Positions 1 to 11,256 of a DNA stretch of 64,000 bases are shown here, piece after piece (positions within the stretch are counted from its first letter, which is position 1; every line of letters starts with the position of its first letter). Position numbers and translations under genes: made by a program. Location of the stretch: the NCBI GenBank assembly GCA_021397845.1, contig CM038047.1, positions 42,511,210-42,575,209 of the forward strand. The letters are read 5' to 3'. The DNA is from Areca catechu (Eukaryota; Streptophyta; Magnoliopsida; Arecales; Arecaceae). The notes beneath the pieces were generated by a model. That model saw only the letters and a list, made by a program, of their open reading frames with translations. It was not told where the DNA came from and did not search any database.

Positions 1-679
1 TTTTAGCCTAGGAACCTCCTAAAGCCTTAGTTCCTAGGTCCAGGATTAGTGCTCCTATCACTTTTAAGCTTCCATTTGATGAGGATTAGCCTCATAGATG
101 TTTATTCTATTGTTTGCTATCTATGATTTGTATTTCATGCTTATGTACTCTTGTTATATCATTATATGTTTCAGTGTTGCTAATTGAGTCAGCAAATTTT
201 GTACTGGAAACACTATTTGATATATATATACATTTCTCTTTGCTGCTTACACTCATTGAATTCACTGTGTTTAATTTTGACTTTGATAATATGGAATTTA
301 ATAACCTACTCCTCGGCTCTGATACCTGTTTACTTCTAAAAAACTGAATATTGTATCAGCTCTAATACCTTCTTTTGTCTAAGTGCATTTATTGAGGGGG
401 AGCTTACTCCCTTTCCTATTTAATGATTAACAAAAAGGGGGAGTAGGATATTAATGTTAGTTTAATGTTCAAATTTGATATTTCATACTTCATCTTGCTC
501 TTCAATTTGCTCTGACATGAAATGTTTTACTAAGGGGGAGAGTAAATGTAGTTTACTTGATTAATTTATCCCTCTCAACTATTTAAGTTGTGATTGCATG
601 AGCTTGAGATCATATCTATGAAGTATCATATCCAAAATTTGAATTTAAATATTTATATACTCAAGGTTTTGTCATCATC

Positions 680-693
680 AAAAAGGGAGAGAT
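680..693 (+). promoter_or_regulatory. Polypurine tract of the Sirevirus
   Basis: A purine run with AAAAGGGAGAGAT lies directly against the TGTTGG start of the 3' LTR. This is where plus-strand DNA synthesis would be primed. Similar purine runs at 393-402, 432-443 and 532-540 form the multiple-tract pattern of this group. Confidence 0.7.
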
Positions 694-2121
694 TGTTGGC
701 TCTACCCTGTGATTTTGATGAATAACAAAATGTTGAGTATATATTTTGTACTAATGATTATTTCTAGTTGTGAGTTTTCAGGAAACAAGCACCTCAAAAT
801 CTTAAATTTAAAGTATTATGGCACACTTTGGCACAAAGCATTCTTCACGATTTGAAGAGTCTTTTCCATGCAAAAAGGGTACAATTAAGTTTAATTATTG
901 TTTATATATGTTGCTGTTATGCTCCATGAACTATATTTATGTTTTTGGCTTGATTGGTACTTAATTTTGAAAATTGCAGAACCAAGTGTCGACACCTGGA
1001 AAGTGAAGTGTCGACACTTCAGCACTTTGGCACGCAGAAGATTTTCATGGCACGCCAAGTGCCGACACCCAAAACTCAAGTGTCGACACCTAAAACTCAA
1101 GTATCGACACTTAAGTTCCCAAGTGTCGACTCAAGGCTTGAGACATTTTGAAAATCCAGAACTTGGCCATGGAGAGTTTTTGTGTCAAGTGTCGACACCT
1201 GTGAGTCAAGTGTCGATACCTGGAAGTCAAGTGTCGACACCTGACAGCCAAGTGTCAACACTCGGTTCTGACAGCCTCAACGGATCTATTTTCTGACAGC
1301 CTGAAATCATTGGTTTTAGCTCTAAACGGCTAGTTTTTGATCCCTAACGGTCTAAAACGGTTTTTGGATGTTTTTCATGTATTTAAGCTTCACCAAACTC
1401 ATTTATGAAGCAAGAGATAAGTTGAAAAACAAAAAAAGATCCAAGAGTTAAAGTCCTTCTTCAAGAACTCCACTTCCAAAAGCAAAAAAAGGAGAGATTC
1501 CGTTGAAAAGCCTTTCATTTCATCCTTCCAAAAGTGTTCTTGAGAAGACTCCAAGCCAAGTCACATCAAACAATCATTCAAGAGCTTCAAACATTCCTCA
1601 TCTACTCTAATAAAGAGAGTTTGTTTGTGTTACATTCTTAAATTTTGTATTTATTGTTGGTTGACCTAGCTTTCAAGTTTCTTGAAAGTAGGTTGTAAAG
1701 TTGTTGGTGAGCCAAAACCAACTAGGATTGACTTATGAGCCCAAAGCCAAAACAAGTGTAAAGGTTTGTTGGCGAGCCTAGGTGATAAAACCAACTTAGG
1801 TTTTGACTTGTGAGCCTTTGAAAAAATAAGTCAGCTATAATCTTTGAAGAGATTATAGTGAAAATTTCCAAGGGAAGCTTACAGAGTGGATGTAGGTGTT
1901 TGGAGAACACCGAACCACTATAAAATATTGTGTTTGTATTGTGATTATCTCTTTTTTCTTTTTGCACTTTAATTCCTGCACCTTACTTATTGTTTTCCGC
2001 TGCATTTACTTAAGTGCATTATTCACAAACACTACAAGGCCTTCACATATTTGTTTTAATTTTTTAAAGATCCAATTCACCCCCCCCCCCCCCCCCTCTT
2101 GGGCTCCATTTCTGGGCAACA
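694..2121 (+). repeat. 3' LTR of the Sirevirus (1428 bp)
   Basis: Starts TGTTGGCTCTACC after a polypurine tract and ends TTCTGGGCAACA. It contains a palindrome cluster (985-1262), a TATA-like TATTTAAG near 1380, and near its end the motif ATCCAATTCACCCCCC followed by CTCTTGGG. The same motif occurs reversed near 53815 and 55385 in the miniature element. A run of 17 C (2080-2096) interrupts that motif. Confidence 0.75.
985..1262 (+). repeat. Cluster of GTGTCGACAC palindromes in LTR U3
   Basis: About ten exact or one-base-off copies of AAGTGTCGACACYT are spread over 280 bp. Those from 1187 to 1260 are regularly spaced at 21 bp. The core is a perfect palindrome centred on GTCGAC. The cluster lies roughly 120-390 bp upstream of a TATA-like TATTTAAG, as expected for U3 cis-elements. 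Palindrome clusters in LTRs are a known Sirevirus trait; a regulatory role here is inferred. Confidence 0.75.
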
Positions 2122-2640
2122 TCCAACTATGGAATGGGCATTGGATCAAGAGGTTCTTGAAGTGATTAAAGTATTTCCAAAATGACTTGCCAGCTAGTTG
2201 ATAGAATTAGTTTATTTTATTTCTAATTTTATCATCTTATGATAAGAAAAATATTTTTTTAGGAATACTCTTACAAAGCCCTCCCAGGTTGTGACAGATT
2301 GTTTTGAAAAATTATAGAACCACTTTTTGGCATTATCTTTAAGAGCAAAATTGATCAATCTCAACTTGATTTCATCCTCTGATAATTATTGCAGCCTCAT
2401 GGTTGCACAAACCTCTTCAAATTCTCTAATAATATATATGAATCCTCTATTCCCATGAATTTTGGAAGCATATTAATGATCTGATGTTTGATTTTAAAAT
2501 TGTTTATAGTGGTATGCAAGAAGGTTGGACAGAATCGACTGGATAACATAATTCCTTACGAGTTTGGGGCTGATTTATTATATCAATTAAAGGGATCATA
2601 GGGTCTGAAACAGGAATTGAATCAGTTCTTACTAGTCAAC
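2122..2640 (-). pseudogene. Degenerate Ty3/gypsy gag (Retrotrans_gag) fragment
   Basis: Minus-strand translation of about 2450-2290 gives recognisable gag motifs: IREFEEVCATMRL, then after a stop a stretch like LSEDEIKLRLINFALKDNAK followed by WFY. Further on, toward 2122, come FVRVFLKKYF-like and FNHFKNLLIQCPFHSW-like pieces. These match the conserved core of plant Ty3 capsid domains of the Athila and related type. In-frame stops and shifts make it non-functional. The reading breaks exactly at 2122, where the Sirevirus LTR ends, which fixes that insertion point. Confidence 0.65.
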
Positions 2641-2709
2641 CGGATATCCTTCTCCATACAGGAAGTGGAGAATTTACTATATTCACTATATCTTCTATTT
2701 TTTAAAATT

Positions 2710-2731
2710 ATATATATATATATATATATCT
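2710..2731. repeat. (TA)n microsatellite
   Basis: A run of about ten TA dinucleotides within the AT-rich leader of the antisense Athila-like element. It has low complexity and no inferred role. Confidence 0.8.
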
Positions 2732-3654
2732 ATATTATTTTTTTAGAAATCTTTCTTCAAAGGTTTTAAATTAATTCAATCTTTTCATATCCTAGGACAA
2801 CCATGCAACATAACTTCCAGTTATGTCAAGGCAACCTTATATCAGGGCAATCAAGATTGAGAAAAAATTGTCTAAAATATTTTTTTTCTTTTTTTGGTGA
2901 AATAAAGAAGGGAAGAAAGAAGAGTTCTAAAGATGAGAACCTAGAGAATTTTTTTATTTTTTTTATTTTTGTCAAACAAGTTTTGTATAAAATTAATTCT
3001 ATCCTTGGGTTAACCTAAAACTAGACAGCTCCTAACTATTCCAAGTCGACCTTCGAGCACTCCAAGTTTGAACCAATTCATCAAATTGGCCAAGTAAATG
3101 TAAGATTAGTAAGGGTCCCCTTATTGCTTTCCTTAAATACCAATTAGATTGACCAAGTCAGCGAACGTAATCAATTAAAGAACCACCTTTCTTTGGGATT
3201 AAGATCCCTGAACTACTTTCCTAGATACCAATTCAGTGATCAAAACTAGCATAGTATAACTTTTAAGTGTCCTTTTCCTAATGAGATTGGGTGTTCCTAG
3301 GATCAGTGCCTAGTTAATTTTATTTACAGGCTTGGGTTAATTCAAATGAAGAAGACTTATTTGTGGGCTAAGGATAGGTAATGAACTCCCTACCTTATCT
3401 TATTTAGGTTTGTGCCCTTAAGTAATTTAAAAATGCTTATGCATAACCAAAAAGAATAAACAAGTTTAAATTAAAAATTAATACTAAACTAAGATTAAAA
3501 TAATATGCTGAAATAAGAAAGAATAGTTTAAATTATGTACCTAGCTTCCAACACTCACCAACCTAAAAAATAAAGAAGTTAGAAAGAACATATTAAAGTT
3601 AAACTAAAAGCATGAAGAGCAAGAATTTTGAAACATAATTTAAAACACGTTAAT
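2732..3654 (-). other. Non-coding leader of the antisense Athila-like element
   Basis: AT-rich stretch between the gag remnant and the primer-binding site. No frame shows a recognisable protein. Long untranslated leaders before gag are usual in this lineage. Confidence 0.4.
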
Positions 3655-3672
3655 TCTCCAGCAATGGTGCCA
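3655..3672 (-). promoter_or_regulatory. Primer-binding site of the Athila-like element
   Basis: On the minus strand the site reads TGGCACCATTGCTGGAGA, six bases (AGTTTT) after the LTR end. It is a mutated version of the TGGCGCCGTTGCCGGGGA site common in plant Athila and Tat elements, complementary to a tRNA 3' end. The two CpG losses fit methylated-cytosine decay. Confidence 0.65.
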
Positions 3673-3678
3673 AAAACT

Positions 3679-5128
3679 TGATATATTTTAAATTTAAATC
3701 GCAAGTACATGGTATGTAGGATAGTATGTTCAACGAGTACGGATCAATCCCACGAGGAATTGGATGTTTGAACTATGTTCAAACCCTTGCTCAGGCGAAC
3801 TTTAACAAAATTGAAAAAGATTGTTTCTTTACTTTCTACTTATAGTAAAAATTAGTTAAATCATAGAGATAAATAATCTAAAGATCTAGGACTTTTGAAT
3901 CCACTAGACCAATAACTTAGAGAGCCTTTCTATGATTTCTCTTATAATATCCTTTCAATTACTTTCTTTGTGTTAACCAAGTATAGATTATGAAGAGATT
4001 CTAATCCAACAATAATCCATCAAGATTCCTGCAAGGAAGAAGAGAAAAGGATTTAAAAATATTGTGAGCCTTATATCTGTTACCCTTTTTATACCAAATC
4101 AAGTATGAACTATGAAGGAATTGAAATCCAACAATAGTTCATTAGGTCTCTTGGCAAGAAGTTGAATAGAAAGGAGTCTAAAAAAATAAAAATCCAAGAA
4201 GAGATCCTAAGAAAGAGCTTTTAATCATAGTCTAGCTTTATCGCCAATTCTAAAAGATTTGCTTAGCTAGACATGATCTAAATTAATACTTTAAGATTAT
4301 TTAAAAATATAAAATAAATTTTATACTACTTACTGGAATTTAAATTATGGAATTTAAATATGTACGAAAATTAAACTAGCCTAATTATAAAAGTTAAATT
4401 ATGGAAATTAAATTACAAAAATTTAAACTATCTTAGTACTGATATTAAAAATTATAAGAAAATAATTAAAACAAGAAGAATAAAATTTTATTACTAAAAA
4501 AATTTGATTAAAAAATATTTAACTCCTAAACTATTAACAGGACTTGGAGTTAAAAAAATAAATTTTTTTTAGAACCCGATAGTGGTTTTTTCTCCTCGGC
4601 TCACTCTCCTTCTCATATATTGGAAGGGTGGAAGAAAGTGAAAAGTGTCTTTTTCATGGAGCATATAGACCTTTTTATAGGTATCAGGAAAGAAGAATTG
4701 TTTACATTCTTCCAGTGTAGGACTAAAAAAATAAAGAAATTTAAATTATGGATGAATCTAGCCATAATTCTCTTTTTAATATATTGATAAATCTGGTCAC
4801 AAATCTTCTTCAAATCCATTGATGAATCTGGTTCCAAATCTCCTTCAAGTTCATGGGTGGACCACATGAAGGCTTCTTATGGACTAAATTGCTAGTCCAT
4901 GGTGGACCAGTAGTATATGGGCTTTGTTAGGCCACCTTTAAGATAGGTGTTGGGCTCTAATTGTTCACTATTTAGATTTTAATTTGTATCTTTTAGGCCT
5001 ATAGATCAGGCTCTTTGTTATGGTGCATCTCTTTTTTGCAAAATACAAGAAAAAGCATCAATTCTAAAGAATAAAGATAATTTGATCTATAAATTGATGC
5101 TTCTATGGATAGATTTATGCACTTATCA
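3679..5128 (-). repeat. 5' LTR of the antisense Athila-like element (1450 bp)
   Basis: On the minus strand it starts TGATAAGTGCATAAATC and ends TATATCA, giving terminal inverted TGATA/TATCA. It lies between the primer-binding site and the resumed Tat gag reading at 5129. It is AT-rich and holds only short shadow ORFs. Confidence 0.65.
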
Positions 5129-5620
5129 TCAATCCTTATGATGGCTCCACTAATTCCATCGACCACCTAAAATGATATAAAGCTCTTATGCATCTTTAAA
5201 ATGCATCCGATGCCATGTTATGCTTAGCCTTTCTTGCAATTCTAAATAAGGTAACCAGGATATGGTTCTTGAGCCTCCTGTTGAGGTCTAGAAGTCATTG
5301 GCCAGCTCCAAAGAACAACGACAACCTCTTCTCTCTCAAGCAGGAAGAGGGAGAGGCCCTTCGAAATTATGTGGTGCGCTTCAACATAGCCATGCTAGAG
5401 GTCAAATATTTTAATGAGTCCATCATGATAGCTACCTTAAAGCAAGGACTTCGAAATAGCCGCCGAAGCTTGTCCTTGGATGAGAACTTTCCAAGGAGCT
5501 ATGTTGAGTTGCTTGAGTTCGCAATGAAATATGCTCAAGCTAAAAAAGGAATGTTCCTCTATTAGAAGGAAAAAGTGATAAAAGAAAATGGGAAAAAGCA
5601 TCCTCACAGGGAAGATACCC
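5129..5620 (+). pseudogene. Tat gag remnant (copy 1)
   Basis: The sequence at 5131 reads NPYDGSTNSIDHLK, then a stop, then YKALM. This aligns with the DPYDGTTDPLDHLE...YKALM stretch of the young element at about 19515-19575. A 116-residue open stretch (5215-5565) continues the capsid region with LRNYVVRFNIAMLEV and RSYVELLEFAMKYAQAKKG. The zinc-knuckle region further on is not clearly preserved. The start of gag is missing because the Athila-like element inserted here. Confidence 0.7.
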
Positions 5621-6149
5621 ACTTTCATTTGGAGGCCACTAGACTCACCAAGAATCTAGGATCGGATCATCCTGATCATCGATTAGAGAGCTACACCCCC
5701 TTGACAACCTCATGATCTCGGATCTTGATGGAGATTGAGAAGAAAGACTTCTTCTGCTGACCATTTTTCATGAAAGGTTGATCTAAGAAGAGGAATAAAA
5801 ATAATAGTGTAGATATCACAGAGATCATAGGCACGACACGGTGGTTCATCGTCAATTGAAGCAAGAAATTGAGAATATGATCTAGAGGGGATACCTCAGC
5901 AAGTATGTTAATGCCCAGAAGAAGGAAGAAGTCCCTCCTGCCCAATTTGAACATAGGGCCTAGCCGACAACCTACCAACTGAGGAGACTATCAACATGAT
6001 CTCGAGACTTTCCCATAACTAGGGGGTAGGGAGGCATTATAAAAAGCTATCAAGCAAAAAGTATCAGGAAGAGCCGATCACTTCTAGAAATATCATTACC
6101 TTTTTTTTTATGATGATGTATAAGGGATCCAAGCCTCTCACAATAATGC

Positions 6150-7780
6150 AATTGTTATCTCCATGATAATAGCTAAGCATAATATAAAAAAGATTTTAAT
6201 AGATAATGGAAGCTCTACCAATCTCTTGTTCTATGATGCTTTCCAAAACATAAAATTACCTCTCGACTGGATGAAGTAGATATATACCTCACTCACTAGA
6301 TTCAATGGAAGCTTTGCTATCATAGAAGGAGAAATCTTTTTATTAGTGGTTGCAAGTCAGCCACCAAGACAAGCAATAGTTCAACTAAACTTCTCAATTA
6401 TCTAAGTACCATCAGCCTACAATGCCATTATTAGACGACCAGGATTAAATGCACTAAGGATAGTGGTTTCTACTTATCACCTGCTTATTCACATTTTGAC
6501 TAGGAATGGAGCTGGAGAGGTCAGGGGAGATCATATACTAGCAAGACAGTACTTCCTCGTGACCATCAAGACCTCAAAATAGATTGGAGACTCAAAAGCC
6601 GATGAGTTAGATGCTAGGAAAGATACCACTAAAAGTAGGGGAGAACCAGTCGAGCAGTTGATCAGTATCCTTCTAAGAGATGTTCCAAATAAAGAAGTAT
6701 GATCAGCTCACTTTGACTCCTGAAGTTAAAGAAAGGCTAATTCTCTTTCTTCAAGCTAATATCGATATCTTTACATGGATTGATGTCGACATACCAGGTA
6801 TTCCTACCATTATCATTTTTTATAAATTAAATGTTGATCTTCATTATTCTCCTATTAAATAAAAGAAGTGGAGCTTTACTCTAGAAAGACAAAAGGCCAT
6901 TAAAGAGGAATTAAACAAGCTTTTATGGGCTTCATCAGGGAGATACACTATCACGATTGGATCGTCAATGTGGTAATGGTTAAGAAGTCAAATAAGAAAT
7001 GAAGGATCTGTATTGATTACACAGATCTCAATAAAGTCTACCTAAAGGATAGCTATCTTTTATCCAATATTAATTAGCTGGTAGATGCTACATGAGGACA
7101 TGAATTATTTAGCTTCATTGATACTTTTTCTAGATATAACCAAATCAGGATGGCTGAAAAAATCAAGAAAGGATAGCCTTTGTCATTGAAAGAGGACTTT
7201 AATTCTATAAGATGATACCTTTTGGGCTAAAAAACACCAAAACCACTTACCAATGCTTGGTCAACTAGTTCTTCAAGAATCAGATAGGAAGAAATATAGA
7301 AGTTTACATGGATAACATCCTTATTAAAAATACAGAAGCCAATTGCCATATTGTTGATCTAGAAGAAGCCTTCAATGAATTAAGGTACTATCAAATGAAA
7401 CTCAACCTAAACAAGTATGCATTTGGCATCATATCAAAAAAGTTCTTAGATTTTATAATAACTCGAAGAAAAACTTAAGCAATCCTAAAAAGATTCGAGT
7501 ACTTTTGGAGATGAAGCATCTCATGAACAAAAGGAAGGTTCAATGTTTAATTGGTCGGATCGCCTTACTAAGCAGGTTTATCTCTCGATCAACCAAGAAG
7601 TGCTTGCATTTCTTCAAAATTCTAAAGCACACTGATAACTTTTGATGGTCAGAGAGCTATCGATATGCTTTCAAGGACTTTAAAAAGTATCTCTGCTTAA
7701 CTTCGTTGTTATCAAGGTTGAAGACAAGAGAGTTGCTTTAAATTTACTTGTCTATTTCTTCTAACAGACATTAGTTCTAT
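6150..7780 (+). pseudogene. Tat protease and reverse transcriptase remnant (copy 1)
   Basis: Protease: a DNGSSTNLLFYDAF stretch near 6200 replaces the DSGSSAD active-site loop. An open segment at 6680-6862 matches the region before RT (LFLQANIDIFTWIDVDIPGI). The RT core runs about 6890-7600 in several frames, with WRICIDYTDLNK-like and FGLKN-like pieces. The polymerase motif at 7305-7316 is YMDN, so the second catalytic aspartate of YVDD is lost. Many stops and frameshifts mean it cannot encode an enzyme. Confidence 0.75.
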
Positions 7781-8129
7781 TTTGGTGAGAGAATCGAAGG
7801 TATACAAATGCCTATCTATTATACAAGTAAAATATTAGGGGATGTAGAGACCGGATATTCTAAGATAAAGAAGATGATTTACGCTCTTCTCAATGCTTTC
7901 AAAAGACTTCGGCCATATTTCTAGTCCTACACTGTAGTTGTCCTAACAAATTAGCCTTTGGAATCTATACTTCGAATGCCAAACACGTCAAGATGACTAG
8001 CTAAATGGGCTATCTAATTAGGGGAGTTTGATATTGAGTATAAGCCTCATCCCAACATGAAAGCACAAGTCCTCATTGACTTCATCATCGAATGTACAAT
8101 TTTTTATGAGAAAATAGAGGAAAAGAGAT

Positions 8130-8560
8130 TTGAAAAAGTATCAAAAGAAGTGCCGACCACTCAATCATGTGTCCTGCATGTCAATGTGCTTCAAGTTAAT
8201 TCTTACAAGTCCCGATGGAGTAGTTACTAAATGTGTCCTGAAGTTTGGTTTCTGAATCACCACAATGGAGCTAAGTATGAGGCTCTGATAGTTGGCTTGA
8301 ACATTACAAAAGAGATCAAAATAGATCAGATCAAAGTATTCTCTGACTCCTAGCTTCTCATCACTCAAGTACGAGGAGAATATGAAGTCCAAGAGCTAGC
8401 CATGATCAAGTATCTCCAGAAGATCAGGGAGTTATCTTCAAACTTTAAAGTCCTGGAAATTCAATAGATCCCCATATCAAAAAATATATAGGTTGATTCT
8501 TTGTCATATTTAGCCACCTTCGACTGCTCAAATCTCTCTAAAAGAGTCTTCATTGAGTAA
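8130..8560 (+). pseudogene. Second RNase H remnant (copy 1)
   Basis: CVLHVNV near 8170 corresponds to the ILHVDGA motif of the young element, with the first catalytic Asp changed to Asn. EYEVQELAMIKYLQKIRELS-like sequence near 8375-8440 and a VDSLSYLATF motif near 8493 follow in the right order for an archaeal-type RNase H. Several stops interrupt it. Confidence 0.6.
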
Positions 8561-8779
8561 TTGAGAACCTTAAGCATAGAAGAAATCCCTGCAGTCATCT
8601 AAGTGGAACATGAATCAAGTTGGATCAACCCACTTATCAAGTTTCTTGATAAGGGAGAGCTCCTAGGTGATAAAAGGCATGCTTGAGGGATCATACGAAA
8701 AACTTTATGCTACGTGCTCCTAAACAAACAACTCTACAAAAAATCCTTCACCATGCCTTTACTCCAATGTCTACATCTA

Positions 8780-9850
8780 TTAGAAGTTGAGTATGTACTT
8801 CAAGAAGTCCTTGAACACATTTGCGGTAGTCATATTAGAGAAAGATCATTAGCTTACAAAATTCTCAAGCAAGGATTCTACTAGCCCACCATCATGAAAG
8901 ATGATATGAATTTTATTTAAAAATATGATCGGTGCTAGAGATTTGCCCACATTCAAAAGAAATCATTAGTGCCAATCACTCAGATAATAGCTCCGTGGCC
9001 ATTTGATATTGGGGCGTTGATATCTTTGATCCTTTTCCAATGGCAACAAGGCAAAAAAAACTTCTACTTGTAGCAATCGATTACTTTATAAAGTAGGTCA
9101 AAGCCAAACCCTTAGCCCACATTATTGAGAATAAAATTCAAGACTTTATCTGAAAGTATATTATCTATCAATTTGGGCTGTTGAGGTATATCGTCTCCAA
9201 TAATGGAAGATAGTTTAATAATAAGAAGTTCTAAGAATTCTGTTTGAGTTTACACATTGAGTAAAGGTTTACATAGGTTGGACACTTGCAATCAAACAGA
9301 AAGACGGAAGTAACAAATTGGACCATCCTTCAAGGACTGAAGATTAGACTCGATCAGGTAAAAGGGATTTGGGCCAATGAGTTGGACAGCATCCTATAGT
9401 CCTACTGAACAACTCCTCACACCTTAATAGGTGAAATGCCCTTCAAGTTAACCTATGGGATTGAAGCAGTCATCCCTTTAGAGATTGGCTTAGTCTTCGA
9501 ATGAGTGAAGGGATATGATGGAGGTACCAACCATGAAAATCTGTGAGCATGTCTCGACCTCTTACAAGAAGCTTGGGAGAAAGCTTACATTAGAATAGTG
9601 GTTTATAGGCAAAAGGTCGCATAATACTACAACTCCAGGATGAAGACAAAAGTATTTCAACAAGGAGATCTTGTCCTTCATCGAGCTGAAATCTTATAGC
9701 TATTAGAGTAAGGAAAACTCTTTCCTAATTGGAAAGGGCCATACAAAGTGTCAAATGTTATTAGACCTGGGAAATACAATTTAGAAATTCTCGATGGGTC
9801 TTCAATCCTAAGATCTTGGAATTTTGATAATTTAATGAAATATTTATATT
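8780..9850 (+). pseudogene. Integrase remnant (copy 1)
   Basis: Pieces in order are: a zinc-finger-like stretch near 8820-8945 (HICGSHIRERSLAYKILKQG, later YDRC), core-domain motifs LLLVAIDYF near 9065 and SNNGR near 9200 (the usual DNG Asp lost), HLQSNRKTEVTN-like sequence near 9285, and the C-terminal tail LRSWNFDNLMKYLYF ending near 9850. The tail corresponds to the RTWNPSNLRMYYQ end of the young copy. It is multiply broken. Confidence 0.75.
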
Positions 9851-9924
9851 TTTTTTCTTCTAAGAAGTGCTTCCCTGCATCTCTAAAGTGATAAGGTAGA
9901 ACGACATAACTTTGTCATAACTTC

Positions 9925-10275
9925 CAATTAGTTTCCTTACCTCTGATCTACTATTCCTTATCAATATGATTGGCAAGTGGTGCAGGTTCATGTAGATAGG
10001 AAATAGGCTCTTCTACCTCCGACTTGCTATTTCTCATTAATGTGATCATGCAGGTGGTGCAAGTTCGCCTAGGTAGGAAATAAGTTTTTCGTACCTCCAA
10101 TTTGCTATTCTTTATCAATGTGATCGACAAGTGGCATGGGTTTGCCTAAATAGGAAACATGTTTTCCTACCTCTGATATGCTATTCCTTATCAATGTGAT
10201 CGGCAGGTGCTACAAGTTCACCTATGCAGGAAATAAGTTTTCCCTACCTCCGATCTGTTATACCTTATTAATGCA
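9925..10275 (+). repeat. 76-bp tandem array after pol (copy 1)
   Basis: About 4.5 diverged units at 76-78 bp spacing, marked by the recurring CTATTCCTTATCAATGTGAT at 9951, 10027, 10105, 10181 and about 10256. Each unit also has a CCTACCTC block and a GGAAATA block. It lies directly after the integrase tail. Confidence 0.85.
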
Positions 10276-10284
10276 ATCAAATAG

Positions 10285-10855
10285 GCATAGATTTATCCAA
10301 GATCTCATCAGATATTCTGGTATTCTCTATCTGAAGTGATTGGATAGGCACATGTTTTTCCAAGATTTCAATCAGGTATTCTGGTATTCTCTATCTAAAG
10401 TGATCAGATAGATATAAGTTTGTCTAAGATTTTAATCAGGTATTCCAGTATTCTCTATATGAAGTGATCAGATAGGTACAGGTTTGTCCAATTTTTGATT
10501 AGGTATTCTAGTATTCTCTATCTGAAGTGATCAGATAAGTACAGATTTGTCTAAGATTTCGATTAAGTATGCTGTATTCTCTAATTGAAGTAATTAGATA
10601 AGCACAGGTTTGTCCAAGATTTTGATAAGGTATTTTTGTATTCTTTTTCTGAAGTGATCATATAGGCACAGGTTTATCTAAGATTCTAATCATGTATTTT
10701 GATATTCTCTATCTAAAATGATTGGATAGGTGCAAGTTTATCCAAGATTCCAGTCAGGTATTCTGGTATTCCTTATCTAATGTGATCAAACAAGCATAGG
10801 TTTGTCTAAAATTTTAATCAAGTGCTCTGACATTCTGTATCCAAAGTGGTAGGAC
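10285..10855 (+). repeat. 64-bp tandem array (copy 1)
   Basis: Nine diverged units at 63-64 bp spacing, marked by TATTCTCTATCTGAAGTGAT at 10321, 10385, 10449, 10512, 10575, 10639, 10703, 10767 and 10831. It follows the 76-bp array and shares only weak similarity with it (GTGATC plus a 'caggtttg' block). Confidence 0.85.
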
Positions 10856-11256
10856 CCTTTTTGTCCAAGTTGATCAGATATCCTTTGCTAAAGTGATCAA
10901 ACATTTTCCTATCAACTTTTCACCAATTGTTATTTATCCGATATCTCTTATCCAACATCTTCAATCAAATATTTTTCATCAAGATTGTTGAATAAGGCTT
11001 AAACAACATATGCATTCTCCTAAAAGAGATTGAGAAAGTCTTGAATGGTCCATATTTTATTTAAGAAAAAAAATAATCATACAAAGTTGTCAAGGCTTAG
11101 GGAGAAGCATATGTTACATCCATAGAAATTTTGAAGACAAGAAAATGAAATAAAGAAAGACTTTTCATTGATTGCAGAAAATTTCTTTTCAAAGTTAGAA
11201 ATCTTTTTATCATTGTGAGTTACATTAGTCAAGAAAAGGAAAGAAAAGAAAGAAGA

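Larger units (their letters stand above)
1..2121 (+). mobile_element. Sirevirus-type Ty1/copia retrotransposon, 3' part
   Basis: The window opens inside an element whose 3' end is complete. No pol domain is visible in 1-693, only the AT-rich region before the 3' LTR. That region repeats purine-rich blocks resembling polypurine tracts at 393-402, 432-443, 532-540 and 680-693; such multiple tracts are a known Sirevirus hallmark. The LTR then runs from TGTTGG at 694 to GCAACA at 2121. On the far side the sequence continues as antisense Ty3 gag, so the element inserted into that gag at 2121/2122. The expected 5-bp target duplication copy is TCCAA (2122-2126); its partner lies outside the window. 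Family assignment rests on structure and on the palindromic LTR repeats, not on coding sequence. Confidence 0.75.
2122..5128 (-). mobile_element. Athila-like Ty3/gypsy element, antisense 5' part
   Basis: Read on the minus strand, this shows a 5' LTR (5128 to 3679), a primer-binding site (3672 to 3655), a roughly 1-kb leader and the start of a degenerate gag (about 2640 to 2122). The gag is cut at 2122 by the Sirevirus, and the rest lies beyond the left edge. The element sits inside the gag of an older Tat copy: immediately right of 5128 the Tat gag reading resumes in mid-domain. The expected TSD copy is TCAAT (5129-5133). The Athila-like label comes from the primer-binding-site type and gag motifs; other non-Tat Ty3 lineages are possible. 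Confidence 0.65.
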
